Below, one piece after another: positions 25,598-34,127 of a DNA stretch of 47,598 nucleotides (position 1 is its first letter; the number at the start of each line of letters is the position of its first letter). Below the pieces are notes generated by a model. That model saw only the letters and a program-made list of their open reading frames with translations, was not told where the DNA came from and made no database searches. The translations under genes and the position numbers were made by a program. Source of the DNA: Fidelibacterota bacterium. GTDB taxonomy: Bacteria > Fidelibacterota > Marinisomatia > Marinisomatales > TCS55. Where the stretch lies: contig JAAZYT010000173.1 in assembly GCA_014239505.1 (NCBI GenBank), positions 1 to 47,598 on the forward strand, given 5' to 3'.

Positions 25598-27208
25598 ATG
25601 AATTATGGATTTGTAATAGATAATCGCATGTGCATTGGATGTCATGCTTGTACTGTAGCTTGCAAAAGCGAGCATGATGTTTCGATTGGTGTCAATCGTA
25701 CACATGTTAAGTATATTGAAAAAGGTGAGTTTCCTAATTCAACTCGCGAATTTTCAGTCCATCGATGTAATCATTGTGCTGATGCACCATGTGTAGAAAT
25801 TTGTCCAACAACAGCTCTCTATGATCGAGCTGATGGGATTGTAGATTTTGACAACGATCGTTGCATAGGGTGTAAGTCTTGCATGCAGGCTTGTCCTTAT
25901 GATGCTCTTTATATTGATCCTGATACCAATACAGCAGCAAAGTGTAACTACTGTGCTCATAAAGTTGATTCTGGTTATGAGCCAGCCTGTGTAACAGTAT
26001 GCCCTGTCGAAGCTATCATCTCAGGAGATTTAGATGATCCCAGCACTCATATTTCACAATTGGTTGCAAATGAAAATACGATGACTCGTAAGCCAGAAAA
26101 GATGACGGATCCTAATTTATATTATGTAAATGGCTCAAAAGAAATGCTTGATCCAAATGCAACTTCACAAGAAGACACATATGTTTGGTCCGAACAATCC
26201 CAAGGAGTAGGACATTATGCTAAATATGCAGATAAGAGGTTAGCTGATTCTGATACAGAAAATTTATTAGTGCAATTAGCGATGGAGAATTCAGCTAGAA
26301 CTGGTAAGTCTTTTGATCAAAGAGCAATAGATAATGTAGCTAAAGAAATTCAGCAAGATATAGATCAAGGAGACGCACGTAGAGTTTATGATTCTCCAAG
26401 TAAAGGTGTATTATGGGGATGGGAAGTCTCAGGATATGTATGGACAAAAGCTATGGCAACTGGAACTTTTTTAATGATGGGTTTATGGAATTTTTTAAAA
26501 GGACCTTTAGACAGTTCTTCTGAGTTTTATGGCCTCATAACTACATTAATTTTTATGGGTATTACTGGAGCTCTATTGGTCAAAGATTTGGACCGACCTG
26601 ATCGGTTTCTTTATGTCTTACTACGTCCTCAGTGGAAATCATGGTTAGTTAAAGGAGCGTATATTATTACAATTTTTGGTGGGCTAGTTACGATAAAATT
26701 GATTGATAATATTTATGGGTTTAATTGGAATTGGTTATGGGTGCTAGGTTCAATTTTTTCAGTATTGGGTGCTATTTATACTGCATTTCTCTTTGCCCAG
26801 GCTAGAGCAAGAGATTTGTGGCAATCTAAATGGGTTTCTGCTACTCATATGCTTGTACATGCAATTATTTCTGGCTCTTTTGTTTTGATGATTATTTCAC
26901 CTTTATCCAAAAACTATATGGCTAATTTCCTACTCCTCTCAATCACTATTAATATTATCATTATAATGAAAGAAATACTTTTTCCTCATAATACTCCTGA
27001 TTCAAAGAAAGCTATTCATCTCATGACTAAAGGATATTATTCAAAATATTTTTGGTTAGGTATTACACTTGGAAGTTTTATACCAATTATAATGCTAAGC
27101 ACTCAAATTGGAGAATTAGTAATTATTGCTGGAGTTTTATCATTGATTGGGAATTATTTAACAGAATATGTTCGTATTAGAATACCACAAATGATACCAT
27201 TGAGTTAA
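25598..27208 (+). CDS. Fusion of 4x[4Fe-4S] electron-transfer subunit and NrfD/PsrC membrane anchor
   Basis: This 536-residue protein joins two normally separate subunits of an iron-sulfur molybdoenzyme. The DmsB/PsrB-like part has four ferredoxin Cys clusters: C12-C15-C18-C22, C57-C60-C65-C69, C89-C92-C95-C99 and C116-C119-C131-C135. A linker (about 145-275) follows, then an NrfD/PsrC-type anchor with 7-8 membrane helices (about 280-535) that would exchange electrons with quinone. There is no signal peptide, and the FeS domain starts at residue 1, which predicts that it faces the cytoplasm. The catalytic subunit gene follows after one base. Fused FeS-NrfD proteins exist in other bacteria, but most PsrBC and DmsBC pairs are separate. 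Confidence 0.88.
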   Translation: MNYGFVIDNRMCIGCHACTVACKSEHDVSIGVNRTHVKYIEKGEFPNSTREFSVHRCNHCADAPCVEICPTTALYDRADGIVDFDNDRCIGCKSCMQACPYDALYIDPDTNTAAKCNYCAHKVDSGYEPACVTVCPVEAIISGDLDDPSTHISQLVANENTMTRKPEKMTDPNLYYVNGSKEMLDPNATSQEDTYVWSEQSQGVGHYAKYADKRLADSDTENLLVQLAMENSARTGKSFDQRAIDNVAKEIQQDIDQGDARRVYDSPSKGVLWGWEVSGYVWTKAMATGTFLMMGLWNFLKGPLDSSSEFYGLITTLIFMGITGALLVKDLDRPDRFLYVLLRPQWKSWLVKGAYIITIFGGLVTIKLIDNIYGFNWNWLWVLGSIFSVLGAIYTAFLFAQARARDLWQSKWVSATHMLVHAIISGSFVLMIISPLSKNYMANFLLLSITINIIIIMKEILFPHNTPDSKKAIHLMTKGYYSKYFWLGITLGSFIPIIMLSTQIGELVIIAGVLSLIGNYLTEYVRIRIPQMIPLS

Positions 27209-27209
27209 A

Positions 27210-30050
27210 ATGAAAAGAAGTTGGATTGAAACTTTTTCCGAGTCTTTAGGCCTAATATCTAAAATATCAGATAGACCTGATTGGTCTGAAGAGCAAATAA
27301 TGGAAGGGCCAAAAGAACTATATAAATATCCTGACCCAAGTGAATGGGATGACTTTACTGAGCTAGATCCCCTTGCTTGGCCCGAGAAGAAAGAACGTCA
27401 TTATTCAATTGTTCCGACAACTTGTTTTAATTGCGAATCTGCATGTGGTCTATTAGCCTATGTAGATAAAGATTCAAATAAAGTACGAAAGTTTGAAGGT
27501 AATCCACATCACCCTGGTAGTCGTGGAAGAAACTGCGCGAAGGGTCCAGCTACAATTAACCAAATTAATGATACTGAAAGAATTCTTTATCCATTAAAGC
27601 GAGTTGGTAAAAGAGGTGAAGGAAAATGGGAAAGAATATCATGGGAACAAGCCATGAATGAAATTTCAGAAAAGATTGCTTCTTCAATTCGTAAAAGGAA
27701 AGATGGTGTTGTATATCATGTAGGAAGACCTGGACACGAAGGTTATGCCGAACGTGTATTGAAAGCTTGGGGAGTCGATGGTCATAATTCGCATACAAAT
27801 ATTTGTTCAGCTGGTGCACGTACAGGATATGCTTTATGGCATAAATATGACAGACCTAGTCCTGACCATACAAATGCTGAAGTAATTTTATTAGCTTCAT
27901 CACATTTAGAAACAGGACATTATTTTAATCCACATGCACAAAGAATTATGGAAGGTATGATGAAAGGTGCAAAATTAATTGTAATGGACCCACGTCTTTC
28001 CAATACTGCTTCAATGGCAGATGAATGGATGCCGACTTATCCAGGATCAGAATCTGCAGTTTATATGGCAATGGCAAAAATTATTTTAGATGATGAATTA
28101 TATGATCGACATTATATGGAGAACTGGGTTAACTGGGATGAATATCTAAAAAAATTACATCCAAATGATCCATTAGAGTTTGATCAATTTATTAAGCGAT
28201 TAAGTGAAGAGTGGTCCGAATACACACCTGAATATGCAGCTAAAGAAGCTCAAATAGAGGCTGACCAAATAATTAGAGTAGCAAAGATGATTGGTAAAGC
28301 CGGTAGTAAGTTGTCAACCCATGTTTGGAGAGGTGCTTCCATTGGAAACTTAGGTGGTTGGCAGGTTTCTAGAACACTTCACTTATTAAATGTACTAACT
28401 GGATCTGTTGGTACTAAAGGGGGAACATCTCCAAGCGCATGGAATAAATTTCACCCTGAATTTTTTGATAATCCTCCTGGTCCTGATGCTTGGAATGAAT
28501 TGAATTGGCCCAAGGAATACACAATGGCTCATTATGAAATGAGTCAGATTTTACCACACTTAATTAAAGATGGGCGTGGAACATTAGATGTTTACTTTAC
28601 TCGTGTTTTCAACCCTGTTTGGACATATCCAGATGGATTTAGTTGGATAGAAATGCTGTCAGATAAAGAAAAAGTTGGTTGTCATATTGCTTTAACGCCA
28701 ACTTGGAATGAAACGGCATTCTTTGCTGATTATGTTTTACCAATGGGGCATGCATCAGAACGTCATGATTTAAACTCATATGAAACACAAGCTGGTGTTT
28801 GGATAGCTTTTCGACAACCAGTTCTTCGAGAAAAAGCAAGAAGAGATGGTAAAGAGATTAAATTCACACATGAAGTAAATCCAGGAGAAGTATGGGAAGA
28901 AGATGAATTTTGGATTGAGCTTTCGTGGCGGATTGACAAAGATGGTGACCTAGGTATTCGAAAGCATTTCATGAGTCCTTACAGAAAAGGTGAAAAAATA
29001 AACATAGATGAATATTATCAATATATTTTTGAGCATACTAAAGGATTACCTGAGGCTGCAAAATTAGAAGGCCTTAATGCATTAGAATATATGAGAAAAT
29101 TTGGTGCTTTCTTGGTTGATGATGCAGTCTATAAAAATAATGAAAAAGAAATTGAAGAAAGTGAATCACTCGAGCCAAATGGTCAGATTGAAAAAGATGG
29201 AAAAATAGTAGGAATTCATGTTGATGGAAAGAATTATTCAGGATTCCCAACTCCATCAAGGCGTCAAGAAATTTATTCTCAAACTATAGTTGACTTTGGT
29301 TACCCAGAGCATGCAACACCGGGATATAGGATAAAAAGCCATGTCCATAGAGATGAAATGGATTTAACAAAAAATGAATGTGTATTGCTTCCTAATTTTA
29401 GATTACCAACACATATTCATTCACGTTCAGCAAATGCTAAATGGTTAACAGAAATTGCTCATAGAAACCCTATTTGGATTCATACTAAAGATGCAAAAAG
29501 ATTAGGCGTAAAAAATGGTGATTGTTTAAAAATCACAACTGAAATTGGTTGGTTTGTAGATAAAGTTTGGGTTACTGAAGCTATAAAGCCAGGAGTTGTT
29601 GCTTGTTCTCATCATATTGGTAGGTGGCGTCGCCAGCAAGATGAGGGTAATCGTTTTATGACAAATACAGTAGATATTAGCAACTTGGGTAATGGAAAAT
29701 GGAAAATGGAAACTGTAAGAGGTATTGAACCTTGGAAAACAGATGATCCAGATACTAATAGAATATGGTGGCGAGATGGAGGTGTACATCAAAATATTAC
29801 ACATGCAACTAATCCAGACCCAATATCTGGAGCACATTGCTGGCTTCAAAAAATTAGTATTTCTATACCATTAGAAGGTGAGAAATATGGTGATATTTAC
29901 GTTGACACAAATAAGTCTTTTGAGCATTTTAAAAAATGGAATGAGTGGGCTAAGTCCAGAGAAACTCACCCTAATGGAATGCGTAGACCTTTATGGATGG
30001 GACGTCCACTAACTCCACAAAAGAATCAATTTTATTTAGATAATTCTTAA
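27210..30050 (+). CDS. Molybdopterin oxidoreductase catalytic subunit (DMSO-reductase superfamily)
   Basis: This 946-residue enzyme binds one [4Fe-4S] cluster (C72, C75, C79, C109, spacing C-x2-C-x3-C-x29-C) and a bis-molybdopterin cofactor. A cysteine at C199 in NICSAGARTG occupies the region where the Mo ligand (Cys, Ser or Sec) is expected, so Cys ligation is likely. The C-terminal MoCo-binding barrel contains LLPNFRLPTHIHSRSANAKW and a later GRWRRQ motif. There is no twin-arginine signal: the N terminus begins MKRSWIETFSESLG. With its leaderless FeS partner this predicts a cytoplasm-facing complex. Polysulfide, thiosulfate, tetrathionate or another substrate are all possible; I cannot choose. 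It lies just upstream of the Moco-riboswitch-like leader. Confidence 0.88.
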   Translation: MKRSWIETFSESLGLISKISDRPDWSEEQIMEGPKELYKYPDPSEWDDFTELDPLAWPEKKERHYSIVPTTCFNCESACGLLAYVDKDSNKVRKFEGNPHHPGSRGRNCAKGPATINQINDTERILYPLKRVGKRGEGKWERISWEQAMNEISEKIASSIRKRKDGVVYHVGRPGHEGYAERVLKAWGVDGHNSHTNICSAGARTGYALWHKYDRPSPDHTNAEVILLASSHLETGHYFNPHAQRIMEGMMKGAKLIVMDPRLSNTASMADEWMPTYPGSESAVYMAMAKIILDDELYDRHYMENWVNWDEYLKKLHPNDPLEFDQFIKRLSEEWSEYTPEYAAKEAQIEADQIIRVAKMIGKAGSKLSTHVWRGASIGNLGGWQVSRTLHLLNVLTGSVGTKGGTSPSAWNKFHPEFFDNPPGPDAWNELNWPKEYTMAHYEMSQILPHLIKDGRGTLDVYFTRVFNPVWTYPDGFSWIEMLSDKEKVGCHIALTPTWNETAFFADYVLPMGHASERHDLNSYETQAGVWIAFRQPVLREKARRDGKEIKFTHEVNPGEVWEEDEFWIELSWRIDKDGDLGIRKHFMSPYRKGEKINIDEYYQYIFEHTKGLPEAAKLEGLNALEYMRKFGAFLVDDAVYKNNEKEIEESESLEPNGQIEKDGKIVGIHVDGKNYSGFPTPSRRQEIYSQTIVDFGYPEHATPGYRIKSHVHRDEMDLTKNECVLLPNFRLPTHIHSRSANAKWLTEIAHRNPIWIHTKDAKRLGVKNGDCLKITTEIGWFVDKVWVTEAIKPGVVACSHHIGRWRRQQDEGNRFMTNTVDISNLGNGKWKMETVRGIEPWKTDDPDTNRIWWRDGGVHQNITHATNPDPISGAHCWLQKISISIPLEGEKYGDIYVDTNKSFEHFKKWNEWAKSRETHPNGMRRPLWMGRPLTPQKNQFYLDNS

Positions 30051-30059
30051 TAGATTCTC

Positions 30060-30178
30060 CACAATCTCTTAGCCAAAAAACCTAAATCTAGCTTAATAGA
30101 TATGGTTTTAGGCCGGTACGGTTCTGAAGGAAACATCAGAATTTGCTCCCGATCCTCTTTTTATTAAGAGGTGACTTG
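30060..30178 (+). promoter_or_regulatory. Moco (molybdenum cofactor) riboswitch-like leader of moaA
   Basis: Directly upstream of moaA lies a folded leader. CCTAAA (30081-30086) pairs with TTTAGG (30107-30112), enclosing ATCTA/TAGAT (30086-30090 with 30097-30101). Next comes GGCCGGTACGG, then TTCTGA (30122-30127) with TCAGAA (30136-30141) around AGGAAACA, then GCTCCCGATCCTC. The last hairpin, CCTCTT (30154-30159) with AAGAGG (30166-30171), buries the ribosome site AAGAGGTGA, 9 bases before the ATG. The GCCGG..GAAGGAAAC..GCTCCCG order matches my memory of the Moco RNA motif, and location before a moa operon fits. Cofactor binding would then block translation. The class assignment should be confirmed with a covariance model. 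Confidence 0.78.
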
Positions 30179-30180
30179 GA

Positions 30181-31227
30181 ATGAGAATGGAAAATATAAA
30201 TAAAATAAATGCACCCTTGGATAGCAGTGAAAAATCTGTTTATCCTAAAATTGTTGATAAGCACAATCGTTCTTTCAACTATCTTCGCTTAGCAGTAAAT
30301 GAATATTGTAATCTTCGATGTATTTACTGTATGCCTGAAGAAGGCCTTCCTCTAAGGAATAAAAATGAATTACTCTCAAAACAAGAAATAAAAAAACTGA
30401 TTAATATTTCTGCGCAGCTAGGTGTCTCAAAAATAAGATTTACTGGTGGAGAGCCTTTATTGAGAAAAGATATAAATGAACTAGTTAAATATGCAGTAAG
30501 TCTTAATGGTATTGAGTCAGTTAACTTGACTACTAATGGTATTCTTCTAAATAAATATTTAAAAGATTTTGAATTAGCTGGTTTAACAGGAATCAATATT
30601 AGTCTTGATACTTTAAGGCCAGATAGATTTATTAAAATTACAAGAAGGGACAATCTTAGAGAGGTCTTAGATAATATACAGCTAGCAATAAAATCGAATA
30701 TTGCTTCAATTAAAATTAATGTTGTTGTTATGCGAGATTTTAATCACGATGAGCTTATGGATTTTATAAATCTCACGATAGAAAATGATATTACTGTTCG
30801 TTTCATTGAACTGATGCCTTTTGATTCTCATCAAATTTGGAAAACTGGTAAATTTTATAAATCAAAAGATATTTTAAAAGATATTCAAGAAAAATCAAAT
30901 CAAATAAAATTAATTGATGGCTCTAATACAGAATATTATGCTTTGCAAATTCAAGGAGCAAAAGGCAAAGTCGCAGTAATCCCTTCATATACTCGTAGTT
31001 TATGTGGAAAGTGTAACAGAATAAGAATTACAGCTGATGGGAAATTATTAAATTGTCTTTATAGCGAAGACGGATTCAACTTAAAAACAATTATTCAAAA
31101 TGGTGGTACGGATGAAGAGGTAAGATCAATAATCCTAAAATCATTTGTTAATAAATATAAAGATGGTTGGCTAGCTCAAAATAGTAGTGAGAATCAAAGA
31201 GAATCAATGTCTCAAATTGGAGGTTAA
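30181..31227 (+). CDS. moaA: GTP 3',8-cyclase
   Basis: This 348-residue radical-SAM enzyme makes 3',8-cyclo-GTP, the first step of Moco synthesis. The SAM cluster is C43-C47-C50 (CNLRCIYC), the second [4Fe-4S] cluster uses C275, C278 and C292 (C-x2-C-x13-C), and the chain ends in SQIGG, the conserved Gly-Gly tail that enters the active site. TGGEPLLR is present. All key residues are intact. It opens the moa operon after the riboswitch-like leader; the next ribosome site overlaps its last codons. Confidence 0.96.
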   Translation: MRMENINKINAPLDSSEKSVYPKIVDKHNRSFNYLRLAVNEYCNLRCIYCMPEEGLPLRNKNELLSKQEIKKLINISAQLGVSKIRFTGGEPLLRKDINELVKYAVSLNGIESVNLTTNGILLNKYLKDFELAGLTGINISLDTLRPDRFIKITRRDNLREVLDNIQLAIKSNIASIKINVVVMRDFNHDELMDFINLTIENDITVRFIELMPFDSHQIWKTGKFYKSKDILKDIQEKSNQIKLIDGSNTEYYALQIQGAKGKVAVIPSYTRSLCGKCNRIRITADGKLLNCLYSEDGFNLKTIIQNGGTDEEVRSIILKSFVNKYKDGWLAQNSSENQRESMSQIGG

Positions 31228-31228
31228 A

Positions 31229-32170
31229 ATGGAAGAGTTATCACATTTAGATGAAGAGGGGAACGTTAAAATGGTGGATGTAACGAATAAAACATCAAAT
31301 AATAGAATTGCAAAAGCTGAAGGAAAAATAACAATGCTCCCCGAGACAATTATAGCAATTCAATCAAGTAGCTTGCCGAAAGGGAATGTTTTAACTACAG
31401 CAAAAATTGCTGGAATATTAGCTGCAAAAAAAACCTCAGATTTAATTCCAATGTGTCATCAATTAAACCTTTCTAATATTGATATTGTATTCAAAATTGA
31501 ATCAAAGGCTATAACTATTTCTTCTGAAGTTAAAGTAAAAGAGTCCACTGGTGTAGAGATGGAAGCATTAACTGCAGTTTCAATTACTGCACTCACTATT
31601 TATGATATGTGTAAAGCAATAGACAAATCAATGTCAATTGGTGAAATCAAGTTAATTGAAAAAGTTGGAGGTAAAACTGATCATTTAACAGATTATCGTC
31701 CTAGTATTGGTGTAATTACAATTAGTGATTCTATTTCCAAATCAGAAGCAAAAGATATTTCGGGCTTAATCTTAGCTGATGGATTTAAAGAGGTAGGCTG
31801 TAACGTCGATCATCAATGTATTCTACCTGATGGATCTAAAGAATTATTATCTACGATAAAACTTTGGAGTAACGAAGGAGTTGAATTAATCATTTCAACT
31901 GGTGGAACAGGTTTAGGCCCACGAGATTTAACAATTGAAACATTAGAAAAGCATTTTAATTCAAATTTACCTGGAATAGAGCAAGCATTGCATGCATATG
32001 GACGGTCAAAAGTAAAAACTTCAATTTTGTCAAGGTTGAAAGCAGGATTAATTGATAAAACAATTGTAATTTGTATTCCTGGTAGCCCTAGTGCAGCTAA
32101 GGATGCATTAAATGTTTTAATTCCAACTATTTTTCATTTATTTCATATGATGAAAGGTGAAAAGCATTGA
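31229..32170 (+). CDS. moaCB: MoaC-MoaB/Mog fusion, cyclic pyranopterin synthase plus adenylyltransferase-like domain
   Basis: This 313-residue protein joins two Moco enzymes. The N-terminal MoaC part (about 10-150) has the conserved MCHQLNL and VEMEALTAVS segments and converts cyclo-GTP to cyclic pyranopterin. The C-terminal MoaB/Mog part (about 155-310) has STGGTGLGPRD and PGSPSAAKDAL and would adenylylate molybdopterin before Mo insertion. An in-frame ATG at 31187 lies inside moaA, but GGAGG at 31219-31223 fits the ATG at 31229, so I use that start. Separate MoaC and MoaB are the norm; fusions of this kind are known in several phyla. Confidence 0.92.
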   Translation: MEELSHLDEEGNVKMVDVTNKTSNNRIAKAEGKITMLPETIIAIQSSSLPKGNVLTTAKIAGILAAKKTSDLIPMCHQLNLSNIDIVFKIESKAITISSEVKVKESTGVEMEALTAVSITALTIYDMCKAIDKSMSIGEIKLIEKVGGKTDHLTDYRPSIGVITISDSISKSEAKDISGLILADGFKEVGCNVDHQCILPDGSKELLSTIKLWSNEGVELIISTGGTGLGPRDLTIETLEKHFNSNLPGIEQALHAYGRSKVKTSILSRLKAGLIDKTIVICIPGSPSAAKDALNVLIPTIFHLFHMMKGEKH

Positions 32171-32907
32171 TAGAAAATATTCTTCCAATACTTTTTTTCA
32201 TAATTGCATTTATTTACTCTTCAGCAGGCTTAGGAGGGGCCTCTTCTTATACAGCAATTATGGCAATTATGGGTATAAGTTATCAGATAATTCCAACTAC
32301 ATCTTTAGCGTTAAATATTGTGGTTACTTTTTTTGGAACAATCAATTATTGGCGTAATGGTTATGGCAAAATAAAATTGGTTGGACCATTCCTTATCACA
32401 TCTATACCTATGGCATATATTGCGGGTTCATTGAATTTAAATGAATTGATGTTCCAGACTGCTTTGTTGGTAACATTAATTTTAGTTGTTATAAGAATTT
32501 ACTTTTTTGATACTTTTACTTTTTCATTTCAATTATCTCCAATAAGAAAATGGATTTTCATTATTCTATTAGGTTCGATACTAGGCTTTAGTGCTGGTGC
32601 GATAGGAATTGGTGGAGGAATTTATCTTGTACCTTTAATAATTATATTTGGCTTGGGATCAGAAAAAGAAGCTGCTGCTGCTGGTGCGACATTTATTTTT
32701 ATGAATTCTTTAGTAGGTTTTATAGCGCGATTTAAATCTGGCACTTTTGATCTTGATTTTATTTTACCATTAATTTGTTCTGTGGCTATTGGAGGTTTTT
32801 TGGGTTCATATTATGGGTCAAAAAAATATGATGCTAAGACAATACAAAAAGTAATGGGTGGAATAATAATTATAGCTATCATTTTATTAACTCAAAAAAT
32901 ATTATGA
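32167..32907 (+). CDS. TauE/SafE-family membrane permease in the Moco operon
   Basis: This 246-residue integral membrane protein has about 8 hydrophobic helices and the repeated half-structure of the TauE/SafE (sulfite/organosulfonate exporter) family, with Gly-rich motifs YSSAGLGGASSYTAIMAI and GFSAGAIGIGGGIYLVPLII. The start is TTG overlapping the moaCB stop, with AAAGGTGA about 7 bases upstream; no ATG is nearby. Its ATGA stop overlaps moeA. Being locked inside a moa-moe operon, it may move sulfite, sulfate or another oxyanion linked to the molybdoenzyme or to cofactor sulfur chemistry. That is inference; the family covers many substrates. Confidence 0.85.
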   Translation: MIENILPILFFIIAFIYSSAGLGGASSYTAIMAIMGISYQIIPTTSLALNIVVTFFGTINYWRNGYGKIKLVGPFLITSIPMAYIAGSLNLNELMFQTALLVTLILVVIRIYFFDTFTFSFQLSPIRKWIFIILLGSILGFSAGAIGIGGGIYLVPLIIIFGLGSEKEAAAAGATFIFMNSLVGFIARFKSGTFDLDFILPLICSVAIGGFLGSYYGSKKYDAKTIQKVMGGIIIIAIILLTQKIL

Positions 32908-34127
32908 TATCGGTTAATGAGGCTAAATCAATTATCAATAATAATATTATTGAATTAAAACCAGAGTCTGTTGATTTAAGTAATTCGTCTGGAAGAATTT
33001 TAGCACAGAAAACTATAGCTAATCTTTCTTCACCTTCATTTGATAATTCTGCTATGGATGGATTTGCTGTTCGATCATCTGATACAATTGGTGCAACTAA
33101 GAATAATTGCGTATCATTAATAAACATAGATGTGAGTTCTGCTGGATCACCATCTGATTTGGTATTAAAAAAAGGTGAATGTATTCAATGTATGACGGGA
33201 GCAAAAATACCTAATGGAGCTGATGCTATAATTATGGTTGAAGACAGTAGCGGCTTTTCAAATAGCAAAAATGTTCAAATCATGATTGAAGCTCAAGTTG
33301 GACAACATATCCGCAAAATGGGTGAAGAGATTAATAAAGGTGATACTCTAATAAAAAAAGGCACAACATTAACTACTAGTGAAATTGGAGTTTGTGCTTC
33401 TTTTGGTTATAGTCAATTATCAGTCTCAAAAAAACCAAAAGTTGCTATTTTTGCAACGGGGAATGAATTAGTTGAACCAGGGAAAGATTTAAAAGAAGGA
33501 GAAATTTATAATTCAAATCTTTTTCTTTTTGCAGATTTAGTTAAGAAAGCTGGTTCAAAAGTTGTAGTAAGGAATGTAATTAAAGATGATAAATCTTCAC
33601 TCAAATCATTTTTATTTGATGCGCTTGAAACTTGTGATGTGATTATTTCTTCTGGTGGTGTATCTATGGGGCGCTATGATTACGTTAGAGAAGTTTTTAT
33701 AGATTTAGGAGTGAAAGAGCACTTTTGGAAAGTTGCTCAAAAACCGGGTAAACCATTTTTCTTTGGTACTAATAATAAAAGTTTGATCTTTGGATTACCG
33801 GGTAACCCTGTTTCATCTTACATTGGGTTTATGATATGGGTATGGCCTGTACTTAAACAATTAATGGGGTCTATAAAAGATAAGTCCACTAAAGGGATAT
33901 TGTCAGAACCTTTTCCATTAGAAAAATTGAAACAAAGATATCTATTTGGACAATCATGGATAGAGAATGGAGAATTAAGATGTAAAGCTTCTACAAAAAT
34001 AGGTTCTCATATGCTTTCATCAGCATTGGAAGCAAATTGTATCTTAAGTGCAAATAAAGGTAAAGGGTTTTTAAAACCAGGTGATTTTATAGATGTTACC
34101 ATGCTTCCCTGGAAAACTATAAAATGA
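32904..34127 (+). CDS. moeA: Molybdopterin molybdenumtransferase
   Basis: This 407-residue enzyme inserts molybdate into adenylylated molybdopterin. Domains follow the MoeA order: DNSAMDGFAVR near residue 50, GAKIPNGADAIIMVED near 95, ISSGGVSMGRYDYV in domain III, then GLPGNPVSSY and a C-terminal barrel. Length is normal. Both ends overlap neighbours by ATGA (start in the tauE-like gene, stop in moeB), so the operon is tightly coupled. Confidence 0.95.
   Translation: MISVNEAKSIINNNIIELKPESVDLSNSSGRILAQKTIANLSSPSFDNSAMDGFAVRSSDTIGATKNNCVSLINIDVSSAGSPSDLVLKKGECIQCMTGAKIPNGADAIIMVEDSSGFSNSKNVQIMIEAQVGQHIRKMGEEINKGDTLIKKGTTLTTSEIGVCASFGYSQLSVSKKPKVAIFATGNELVEPGKDLKEGEIYNSNLFLFADLVKKAGSKVVVRNVIKDDKSSLKSFLFDALETCDVIISSGGVSMGRYDYVREVFIDLGVKEHFWKVAQKPGKPFFFGTNNKSLIFGLPGNPVSSYIGFMIWVWPVLKQLMGSIKDKSTKGILSEPFPLEKLKQRYLFGQSWIENGELRCKASTKIGSHMLSSALEANCILSANKGKGFLKPGDFIDVTMLPWKTIK

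Noticed and set aside
26592..26606. ACCGAC-CTGA-TCGGT, similar to the fad operator
   Set aside because: It lies inside the FeS/NrfD coding sequence (Asp-Arg-Pro-Asp-Arg) and its spacing differs; coding constraint explains it.
27210..30050. Alternative complex III (ActB) or nitrate reductase as identity of the molybdoenzyme
   Set aside because: No ActA, C, D or F neighbours, the FeS part is fused to NrfD, not to the catalytic chain, and the intact cofactor residues argue against ActB; no NarG features seen.
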